Assembly (NCBI GenBank): GCA_022361315.1
Contig: JAKSBB010001121.1
Coordinates: 1 to 13,956, forward strand
Length of the DNA stretch: 13,956 nt
From: Desulfobacterales bacterium
GTDB lineage: Bacteria; Desulfobacterota; Desulfobacteria; Desulfobacterales; Desulfobacteraceae
Direction: 5' to 3'
Shown: piece by piece, positions 1-5,783 of the stretch
Layout of the letters: every line of letters begins with the position of its first letter
How positions within the stretch are numbered: the first letter of the stretch is position 1
Notes under the pieces: generated by a model
The model's database searches: none
What the model was told of the DNA's origin: nothing
What the model saw: the letters and a program-made list of their open reading frames with translations, nothing else
Translations under genes and position numbers: made by a program

Positions 1-268
1 AGTGCATACATGAACCACAATCAAAAACACATGTATTTTCTGAATAAGTGAGCCGCGGAATTGCCGTCCCGAATTGTATTGGTATCATAAATTTTTTGTA
101 CCGCAGACTATCTTAAAATAGAATCTTCTCATACTGATCCAAGAGGATCAGACTATTATTAAAAGTCTGGGGACATTATGTTTTAGACGAACTTTCCTTG
201 ACGCCCAAGTCTTCATTTTTTAACTCATGTTCGACCATTATATTGGGCTGTGACTGAAATTGGACTTA
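1..268. other. non-coding stretch, no gene seen
   Basis: No open frame with a plausible start, ribosome site and protein-like composition was found on either strand. The only clear local structure is a perfect 7-bp hairpin, CTGATCC/GGATCAG, at 134-140 and 145-151 with a 4-base loop. The stretch is AT-rich compared with the coding DNA to the right. It lies downstream of the minus-strand prmA and chemotaxis-remnant segment, so it may be the spacer before a neighbouring gene outside the window. Confidence 0.5.
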
Positions 269-457
269 CGCCGGGGAGGTTCGGATGGGGTGGCCGAGCC
301 ATCAGGACGCAATTTTTTAGCAGCTCTTAATGCAGCGTAGTCAAAAATCCGTGTTGTTTGAGGAGCCACTGCACCGCAGTTTCACGGATTTTTCGGAGCA
401 AATTTAGAGCTGCTTGAAAATTGATCGGCCAGGCCGGACATCCCATCCGGACCGGCG
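269..457. repeat. large nested imperfect inverted repeat
   Basis: Four pairs of complementary arms lie almost concentrically. They are 269-274 with 452-457 (CGCCGG), 282-296 with 435-449 (13 of 15 paired), 310-327 with 406-423 (16 of 18 paired, core AGCAGCTCT), and 343-353 with 383-393 (AAAAATCCGTG, perfect 11 bp). The centre loop is 354-382. Folded, the stretch would make one long interrupted hairpin of about 190 bases. I see no protein, tRNA or rRNA in it. It could be a structured RNA, a miniature transposable element or a dispersed repeat; the sequence alone does not decide which. Confidence 0.7.
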
Positions 458-554
458 GTCGATATGCCTCGGTTTATAAAAGAGAGAATGGCAATTTTTT
501 TAATCTTCGTGGAATAGTGCTTTGTGATATGTCTGAACGGTGGGCGGGAAGAAA

Positions 555-578
555 GGCCTGGCCGGAGATGGCCAGGCC
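555..578 (-). terminator. GC-rich terminator-like hairpin
   Basis: Perfect 9-bp inverted repeat GGCCTGGCC/GGCCAGGCC (555-563 and 570-578) with a 6-base loop. It sits 6 bases past the stop of the chemotaxis-receptor remnant on the minus strand, and on that strand is followed by a pyrimidine-rich run (CTTTCTTCCC) rather than a clean T tract. It most likely ends the prmA transcript and was originally the terminator of the lost receptor gene. The segment GGCCAGGCCGG recurs at 427-437 inside the large inverted repeat. Confidence 0.6.
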
Positions 579-584
579 GGGGTG

Positions 585-683
585 TTAAATTTTGAAGCGG
601 GCGGCCATTTTTTGGAGGCTGGTGGCGATGTCGGCCAGTTCCCTGGCGTTTTCGCTGACTGACTCATCTTCTGAGATGAGCAT
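585..683 (-). pseudogene. remnant of a methyl-accepting chemotaxis protein C-terminus
   Basis: Read on the minus strand, 683 to 585 gives 32 residues starting at an ATG and ending ENARELADIATSLQKMAARFKI followed by TAA, abbreviated here by its key parts: SENARELADIA, then LQKM, then RFKI. This is the typical tail of a chemotaxis receptor signalling domain: a Glu/Gln/Asn/Ala-rich methylation helix followed by a short basic-hydrophobic end. The frame is open back to the prmA stop at 708-710 and is the same frame as prmA, so the remnant directly follows prmA. No sensor, membrane or hairpin-tip part of a receptor is present. I infer a deletion that removed the body of a receptor gene and left its last codons and terminator. 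No ribosome site is evident, so it is probably not translated. Confidence 0.72.
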
Positions 684-707
684 ATTTTTTCTTAAGTGAT
701 CTACAGG

Positions 708-1643
708 TTAAAGATCCCGGCCTTTGCTTTCATGTCTGACCACAAGGGCCACCCACTCTCCCATAGTTTTTTCCCTGATGACCCCGAGGTTGTGTCGGGA
801 TAATGCGCTGAGGACGTCGGGTTTTCTCTCCCGGATGATGCCGGATAAAATGGCGCTGCCGCCGGGTGCGATCCGTTGTTTTATATCCCCTGTAATATCC
901 ACGATGACCTGGGCGATGATATTGGCGACCACCAGGTCGTAGGGTGTTTCCGGGGTCTGGTCAAGGGTGGCGGCGGTGAGGTGCAGGCGAGCCGGGTCAA
1001 CCTTGTTTTTTGCCAAGTTATCCCGGGTGATGTCAACGGCCATGGGATCGGTGTCGATGCCGGTCAGGCTTCCGGCTCCCAGCTTTGCCGCTGCAATCAT
1101 GAGGATTCCGGAGCCGCATCCCACGTCCAGTACGCTTTGTCCCGGGATTAGAAGGTCATCGATCAACTCCAGGCACATGGCTGTGGTGGGGTGGGTGCCG
1201 GTGCCGAATGCCATGCCCGGATCAATATGGATGACGATGTCATCCGGGGCAGGGGTGTGGGATTTCCACTCAGGCTTGACAACGATGCGGTCTGTAATCC
1301 GGGTGACGTGAAAGTAATCCTTCCAGGCGTCTGCCCAGTCTTTTTCATCCACCACAGTGATCCTGGGGGTTACGTGGACATCAAGTCCGGCAAGACCGGC
1401 TAATTTCTCTTTTATCTGCTCGACAATGATATCAGAGGCATCCATATCCGGCAGGTACCCGATAATGGCATTCTGCTCCGGCAGGGGCAGGGTGCTGGTG
1501 CCGAAGCCTTCGTCAGGTTCCGGTATGGGAATGTCGCAGACCACCCCTTTTAGGTTAAAGGAAAAGAACACGTGGCAAATCATTTCTTCTGCAAGGGCAA
1601 TGTTGCCGGTGTTGAATTCAGCTGTAATTTTTCGGAATTTCAT
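708..1643 (-). CDS. prmA: ribosomal protein L11 methyltransferase PrmA
   Basis: S-adenosylmethionine-dependent methyltransferase that in the known family methylates lysines and the N-terminus of ribosomal protein L11 in the cytoplasm. With the ATG at 1643 the protein has 311 residues, close to the usual PrmA length of about 290-300. The N-terminal substrate-recognition part includes the family segment EKDWADAWK (about 100-108). The catalytic part has DPGMAFGTGTHPTT (about 141-154), the SAM-binding loop LDVGCGSG (about 172-179), the acidic ribose-binding GIDTDP, and VVANIIAQV as the NxL-type active-site motif. An upstream TTG at 1652 is possible, but AAGAAAG lies only 3 bases before it; ATG at 1643 looks better placed. 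The gene is divergent from the exported SUOX-like gene across an AT-rich spacer. A second PrmA-like gene lies at 4363-5190. Confidence 0.95.
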   Translation of the reverse strand: MKFRKITAEFNTGNIALAEEMICHVFFSFNLKGVVCDIPIPEPDEGFGTSTLPLPEQNAIIGYLPDMDASDIIVEQIKEKLAGLAGLDVHVTPRITVVDEKDWADAWKDYFHVTRITDRIVVKPEWKSHTPAPDDIVIHIDPGMAFGTGTHPTTAMCLELIDDLLIPGQSVLDVGCGSGILMIAAAKLGAGSLTGIDTDPMAVDITRDNLAKNKVDPARLHLTAATLDQTPETPYDLVVANIIAQVIVDITGDIKQRIAPGGSAILSGIIRERKPDVLSALSRHNLGVIREKTMGEWVALVVRHESKGRDL

Positions 1644-1652
1644 GGGGGCCAA

Positions 1653-1717
1653 GTCTTTCTTGAATTTTATATAAAAAAAGATTATTTTTCATAATCTTAA
1701 AGCTTAAGTTTAAATTT
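1653..1717. promoter_or_regulatory. palindrome-rich divergent promoter region
   Basis: This AT-rich spacer separates prmA (minus) from the SUOX-like gene (plus). It has a perfect 8-bp inverted repeat AAGATTAT/ATAATCTT (1678-1685 and 1691-1698, 5-base loop). Overlapping it is CTTAA-AGC-TTAAG (1696-1708). A TATATAAAA-type sequence around 1666-1674 could serve as -10 in either direction. Both genes must start here, so the nested palindromes are candidate operators, but no matching -35 boxes are convincing. Confidence 0.45.
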
Positions 1718-2656
1718 GTGAAGGCAGGGGCGGTGAAAAGGCAAAGACTGAAAAACATATTGCGGGATGTCCTGTGGCATATTCTTTTTTTCAGCCTTAT
1801 TTCCGGTGCTCCTGCCTGGGCAGATTCCGGAGTTAAACTGGTCGGTCCGGATGCGGTCTGGCCTGCGTCTGTCCGGGTGGATCTGGCATCGTTAAAACCC
1901 TATGAAGAGACCTTATCAACTATAGATCCAAATTTCAAGAATGAGGGTGTGGCGGAATTTCGCGGCATACGCCTTTCAAAACTGCTTGAAACAGCCCGCA
2001 TCAGCCCGGATCAGGGGCTGACCGTCATCGGCGCAGATCAGTATGTGGGGTACCTGCCCGGGGATAAACTGACAAAGGGGTTCCTGGCCTGGGAGATGAA
2101 TCAAAAGCCTATCCAGGGATTGAAAGGCGGGCCGCTGAAGATCCTGTTTCCTGAAGATGCCGGTATTCACACCTCCTGTTATACCTGGTATGTGGATGCC
2201 ATGGTGGCGGGAAGCGCCGCACGGGCGGAACTGACCGTGGTTTCGGGCGGCAGCCGGACCCGGTACAGCCGGGCAGAACTGCTTGCCCATGCCGGCCCCC
2301 TGGCACCCTCCCGGTTCTCCATTGCCCAGGGATGCCGGAATGAGTTCAAGGACCGGTCCACAGTGGGGCAGGTCCAGGGGGTTCCCCTGACCTATTTTTT
2401 GCCTTCCCCTGAATTTAAACCGGAAAATATGAGTGCAATCGTGTTTAAACCCTTTACAGGTTCGCCCATCAGGTTGAACCCGGAGATCCTGGGTTATCCG
2501 GTGTTTATCATGGTTGCCTGCGACGGCCGCCCCCTTCACCCCTCACTGGGCGGTCCCTTTTCCGTTGTTTTTCCCCTGGAGGATCATCCCGGCCTTCAGG
2601 GAATGGTGCCTGAGTCCGGCGCCCTTTTTTTCCTCGAAAAGATCATAGCGGAATAA
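1718..2656 (+). CDS. exported protein with two SUOX-like (molybdopterin oxidoreductase-type) domains
   Basis: A signal peptide is visible: a basic start, a hydrophobic stretch (about 17-34) and an AWA cleavage site followed by DSG. The mature protein contains the same fold twice. The first half has FRGIRLSKLLE followed by GGPLKILFPEDAG and SCYTWYVDAM. The second half has VQGVPLTYFLP followed by GGPFSVVFPLEDH. These pairs are characteristic of the Oxidored_molyb/SUOX-type fold. Cysteines lie at 154, 206 and 268, but I cannot show that one is in the molybdenum-ligand position, so enzymatic activity is uncertain. The stop is 3 bases from the histidine kinase start, so the two are co-translated. 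A sensory role as a periplasmic partner of the kinase is inference. The start is GTG; a second GTG at 1733 has a better-placed AAGG and may be the true start. Confidence 0.75.
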   Translation: MKAGAVKRQRLKNILRDVLWHILFFSLISGAPAWADSGVKLVGPDAVWPASVRVDLASLKPYEETLSTIDPNFKNEGVAEFRGIRLSKLLETARISPDQGLTVIGADQYVGYLPGDKLTKGFLAWEMNQKPIQGLKGGPLKILFPEDAGIHTSCYTWYVDAMVAGSAARAELTVVSGGSRTRYSRAELLAHAGPLAPSRFSIAQGCRNEFKDRSTVGQVQGVPLTYFLPSPEFKPENMSAIVFKPFTGSPIRLNPEILGYPVFIMVACDGRPLHPSLGGPFSVVFPLEDHPGLQGMVPESGALFFLEKIIAE

Positions 2657-2659
2657 ATT

Positions 2660-4354
2660 ATGTTTTCCCCGCGCACCCTGCAATCCAAGCTGCTGGTATC
2701 TGTTTTTCTCATTGTTACGTTAACCGTGTCAGGGCTGACGGCCCTGGTCATCATTGTTGAGAAAGAGCGGTATCAGGCCAGCGAACTGGAACGGATTTAT
2801 TACAAGGCCGATGCCATGAAAAAGCGGCTCGGGCATCTCATGTACGGTAAAAACTGGCGGTATTTGATGATGACCCTGTCCAATACGAAAACAGCAGACC
2901 CGGCCCTGCTCTATTTTGCCGTTACCGACACTGCCGGAAGGGTGTTGATCGCTGATGATGAAACCATGGTGGGCAGGGAGCGGTTTGACCTGGCCCGCGC
3001 CCTTGACCCTGATACCCCCCTTTACCGGAGGGAAGCCCCCCCTGAACTGGCGGAATCCCACGGCGCGTTCAATATTTACCTGTCCCGGTTCCGGCCCGGA
3101 AAGGAGGCGGCAGGCGTCCCGGACGGAGAGCTTATCTTTGAGGCGGTTTATGATATTGTATATCTGGGGCAGCCCATGGGGCAGCTCCGGGTGGGATATA
3201 CCCGCAGCGATATGAACCGTCACCTCCTGATTTTATTCAGCGGGATGCTGGGCACCGGGATATTGGTGCTTTTTTCCATCCTTATCATCATGTATCTTGT
3301 GATCCGCAACCACATGGTCCCGGTGGAGTCGTTTATCCGTCAATTATCCGGCCTGGACCTGAGCCGGGAGGGGCGCAGCCTCCGTGACAGCCTGGCTGTG
3401 GTTCCCCTGGAAAACCGGCCCGGGGAAACCCTGGATGTCAGGCAGCTTAAACAGGCCTTTCAGCATTTAAGTGAGCAATTTGTTTCATCCTGGGATCAAT
3501 TGGAAAACCACAGGACCAACCTTGAAAATATGGTGGCGGAACGGACAGCCGCCCTGAACAAGTCCAATGAGGAACTCAACCGGCAGATCCGGGAGAGAAA
3601 AGAGATAGAATCCAGGCTCCTGACCGTGCAAAAGCTTGAGGCCATCGGTACGCTGGCCGGCGGAGTGGCCCATGAATTCAACAATCTGTTCATGGCCATT
3701 GCCGGATATGCCGCCCTGATCCAGAAACGTGTGGAGCCGGGGCATCCCAATGTTGAGAAGGCGGAAAAGATCTGTCAGCTTGTGGAAACCGGTTCCAGGT
3801 CCGTTCAGCAGCTGCTGGGCTTTGCCCGGTCCGGAAAATTTGCACCGGGCCTTTTGAACCTCAATGAAATCTTAAGGGGGAGCCTGATTATCCTTGCCGG
3901 CAGCAGGAAAAAGATGAAGGTGGAAACCGATTATGCAAGGGATCTGTGGGTTGTCCAGGCTGACCGGTCCCAGATGGAGCAGGTGGCGATGAACCTGCTG
4001 CTCAACGCCGCCGATGCCATGGACGGAGCCGGCATGGTCCGGGTGACAACCTGCAACCTGGACCTGGACGATTTCCAGGTGTCCCTGGATACCCGGGTTT
4101 CAGGCCGGTTTGTCCGGTTTGCTGTTGAAGACCGGGGCCCGGGAATTGATCCGGATATCCTGCCCAGGGTATTTGATCCCTTTTTCACCACCAAGGAGAT
4201 GGGGAAAGGGTCGGGTATGGGACTGGCCTCTGTCTTCGGCATCACAGAGAATCACGGCGGCTTTACCACTGCGGAGAGTGAACCGGGCAGGGGCAGTACT
4301 TTCAGTGTTTATCTGCCGGCTTTGCCTGAGGTATCTGTTGACAACCCCCTTTGA
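2660..4354 (+). CDS. membrane sensor histidine kinase, no receiver domain
   Basis: The 564-residue protein has a first membrane helix (about 10-34), an extracytoplasmic sensor region (about 35-187), a second helix (about 190-214), a HAMP-like linker, and a coiled coil (LENMVAERTAALNKSNEEL, about 293-320). The kinase core follows. The phosphoacceptor is H338 in the motif GGVAHEFNN, the N box is MNLLLNAADAM (N445 region), and the ATP-lid motifs are DRGPGI (D491), FDPFFTTK and GSGMGL. The set is complete, so the enzyme should be active. The HEFNN-type core is common in kinases that pair with NtrC-like regulators, but no response regulator is encoded here. Its start follows the SUOX-like stop by 3 bases with no strong ribosome site, pointing to translational coupling. 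The signal sensed is unknown; the exported neighbour may supply it. Confidence 0.92.
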   Translation: MFSPRTLQSKLLVSVFLIVTLTVSGLTALVIIVEKERYQASELERIYYKADAMKKRLGHLMYGKNWRYLMMTLSNTKTADPALLYFAVTDTAGRVLIADDETMVGRERFDLARALDPDTPLYRREAPPELAESHGAFNIYLSRFRPGKEAAGVPDGELIFEAVYDIVYLGQPMGQLRVGYTRSDMNRHLLILFSGMLGTGILVLFSILIIMYLVIRNHMVPVESFIRQLSGLDLSREGRSLRDSLAVVPLENRPGETLDVRQLKQAFQHLSEQFVSSWDQLENHRTNLENMVAERTAALNKSNEELNRQIRERKEIESRLLTVQKLEAIGTLAGGVAHEFNNLFMAIAGYAALIQKRVEPGHPNVEKAEKICQLVETGSRSVQQLLGFARSGKFAPGLLNLNEILRGSLIILAGSRKKMKVETDYARDLWVVQADRSQMEQVAMNLLLNAADAMDGAGMVRVTTCNLDLDDFQVSLDTRVSGRFVRFAVEDRGPGIDPDILPRVFDPFFTTKEMGKGSGMGLASVFGITENHGGFTTAESEPGRGSTFSVYLPALPEVSVDNPL

Positions 4355-4362
4355 GACTTCCT

Positions 4363-5190
4363 ATGAAAAATCCTTACGAACACTTGCATATCTATAATTT
4401 TGACCCGGTTCCCCGGTTGGACAACAGTGTTACAACCCATGACAATTATCTGGGCACCTGGGAGGAGGACGGTACTGCTTTCCTGTTTTTTTCCGCACAG
4501 GTTAACGGGCTGATTTCCGGGCTGGAATCCCGGAACCCCGGGGCCGCCCTGATAGAGCATTATGAGATGAGCTGCGAGGACTGGCACGGGGACAGGATTG
4601 AACCCTATCGGGTGGAAACCCTCTGTATTGCCCCGCCCTGGGAAAGACCGGATGCCGCAGACATAAATGCCGGGGATAAAGAGATCCTCCTGGATCCGGG
4701 GGTGGTGTTCGGCACGGGACGTCACCAGACCACCGAAGACTGCCTGACCCTGATTCACCGGCTCTGTTCAAAGGAGAACATTGACCGGGTGGTGGATATC
4801 GGCACGGGAACGGGACTGCTCTCCTTAGGGGCGGCAGCCCTTGGCTGCAGCCAGGTACTGGCCTGTGACTTCAATCACCTGGCAGTGCAGACCACCCTGA
4901 AAAATATCCGGCTGAACCGGCTTGAGGACAAGATCCTGGCCTTCCAGGCAAAGGGTGAAGAGATAATCGGCATTCCCTGCGACCTGATGGTGGCCAATAT
5001 CCACTATGACGTGATGCAGCATATCATTGCCCATCCCGGTTTTTTGGAAAAGCCCTGGTTTATCCTGTCCGGGCTTTTAAATACCGAGACCCGGAAGGTC
5101 CTGGACTTTTTAAAGGACCTGCCGGTTCATATTGTCGAACGCCGCTGCCCGGACGGGATCTGGAATACCATCCTGGGCCGGAGAGTGTAA
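4363..5190 (+). CDS. PrmA-like SAM-dependent methyltransferase (divergent paralogue)
   Basis: From the ATG at 4363 the protein has 275 residues. It carries the PrmA signature LDPGVVFGTGRHQTTE (about 110-125), a SAM-binding loop DIGTGTG (145-151), an acidic ACDFNHLA segment and VVANIHYDVM (N212), where PrmA has NIL. The N-terminal half does not look like the L11-recognition domain of the gene at 708-1643. The DPG..FGTG..H.TT core is conserved, so catalysis is likely, but the substrate is unknown and may not be L11. It follows the kinase stop by 8 bases (an in-frame TTG at 4351 would overlap the kinase), so it belongs to the same operon. A protein-modifying role linked to the kinase or SUOX-like protein is speculation. 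Confidence 0.8.
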   Translation: MKNPYEHLHIYNFDPVPRLDNSVTTHDNYLGTWEEDGTAFLFFSAQVNGLISGLESRNPGAALIEHYEMSCEDWHGDRIEPYRVETLCIAPPWERPDAADINAGDKEILLDPGVVFGTGRHQTTEDCLTLIHRLCSKENIDRVVDIGTGTGLLSLGAAALGCSQVLACDFNHLAVQTTLKNIRLNRLEDKILAFQAKGEEIIGIPCDLMVANIHYDVMQHIIAHPGFLEKPWFILSGLLNTETRKVLDFLKDLPVHIVERRCPDGIWNTILGRRV

Positions 5191-5204
5191 GTCCCGCAAG
5201 GGGG

Positions 5205-5594
5205 TTACGCCTCTTCCTCCCGTTCCTCCAGAACTGCTTTCAGGGCTGACAGGGCTGTATTTGCCGCCGGTACCCCCCCGTAAATACTGGTCTGGAAGAT
5301 GACCTCTGCTATCTCTTCTTTGGTGCAGCCCACGTTCAGTGCGGCATGAATATGCAGCTTCAGTTCCTCGGGCTTTGACAGAACAGTCAGGGCTGCCACG
5401 GTCACCAGCTGGCGGGTGGGATGGGGGATTTTTTCCCGGGCATACATCTGGCCGGTGATGTACAGGGACATATCCTTGGCAAGTCCGGGATCAAAATGGC
5501 GCCAGAGGTTGTATGGCTTGTCCTCGTCTTTGACCGTTGAAAAGTACAGTTTGGCGGTCTTGCCTGTCTTTTTTGCAATTTCCTTGGGGTCCAT
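5205..5594 (-). CDS. carboxymuconolactone decarboxylase (CMD/AhpD-like) family protein
   Basis: This 129-residue helical protein has the CMD-family core: HPTRQLVTVAALTVL, then ELKLHIHAALNVGCTKEEIAEVIFQTSIYGGVPAA (about 78-112), a one-line match to the family's H..AL..G.t.eEi.Ev....Y.G.P pattern. The CxxC of redox-active AhpD members is absent; one Cys precedes the TKEEI segment. True carboxymuconolactone decarboxylases act in aerobic protocatechuate breakdown, which does not fit an anaerobe, so the exact role is unknown. An AAGGA site lies 7 bases before the ATG at 5594. It faces the operon ending at 5190 with 14 bases between stops. The gene lies downstream of gdh on the same strand, but two hairpin structures separate them. 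A role in C5-dicarboxylate breakdown is suggested only by position. Confidence 0.85.
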   Translation of the reverse strand: MDPKEIAKKTGKTAKLYFSTVKDEDKPYNLWRHFDPGLAKDMSLYITGQMYAREKIPHPTRQLVTVAALTVLSKPEELKLHIHAALNVGCTKEEIAEVIFQTSIYGGVPAANTALSALKAVLEEREEEA

Positions 5595-5622
5595 TATCTT
5601 TTCCTTCAGTATTGGGCGTGAT

Positions 5623-5658
5623 AAAGGCCGGCACAGGGGAGAGCCCTGGCCGGCCTTT
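5623..5658 (-). terminator. strong stem-loop between gdh and the CMD gene
   Basis: A perfect 10-bp stem AAAGGCCGGC/GCCGGCCTTT (5623-5632 and 5649-5658) continues after one bulged A as 5 more pairs (CAGGG/CCCTG), with a GAGAG loop. On the minus strand the stem ends in TTT followed by ATCACG, a modest T tract. It lies downstream of gdh and ends 28 bases before the CMD start. It could end the gct-iclR-gdh transcript or act as a leader structure controlling the CMD gene. Confidence 0.75.
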
Positions 5659-5688
5659 TGGGTTGTTTTTGGAGCCGATTAAATTCGG

Positions 5689-5782
5689 GATCGTTCCTAA
5701 AAACTTGATCTAAATTCTTTTCAAAAACCCTTAAAAGACTGAGTATTTTGAAAACAAAAGATACGTAATTTAGGAGCCGATC
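5689..5782 (-). repeat. imperfect long inverted repeat directly after the gdh stop
   Basis: Outer arms GATCGTTCCTAAA (5689-5701) and TTTAGGAGCCGATC (5769-5782) pair with few mismatches. Inner arms TTTTCAAAA (5718-5726) and TTTTGAAAA (5746-5754) pair perfectly, and the two pairs are concentric. GGAGCCGAT also recurs directly at 5671-5679 and 5773-5781. The structure starts 1 base beyond the gdh stop codon. It probably shapes or protects the 3' end of the operon mRNA. Confidence 0.5.
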
Positions 5783-5783
5783 C

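Noticed and set aside
160..190. TCTGGGGACATTATG motif, reminiscent of sequences near IS200/REP-type transposases
   Set aside because: Only one copy and no transposase or clear element ends, so no mobile element can be supported.
1644..1652. TTG at 1650-1652 as the prmA start
   Set aside because: The ribosome-like AAGAAAG is only 3 bases away, and known PrmA proteins begin close to the MKFRKI segment, so the ATG at 1643 is preferred.
1976..2539. 187-codon minus-strand frame opposite the SUOX-like gene
   Set aside because: Shadow frame, rich in Pro/Gly/His without family features; the plus strand encodes a signal peptide and matched domain repeats.
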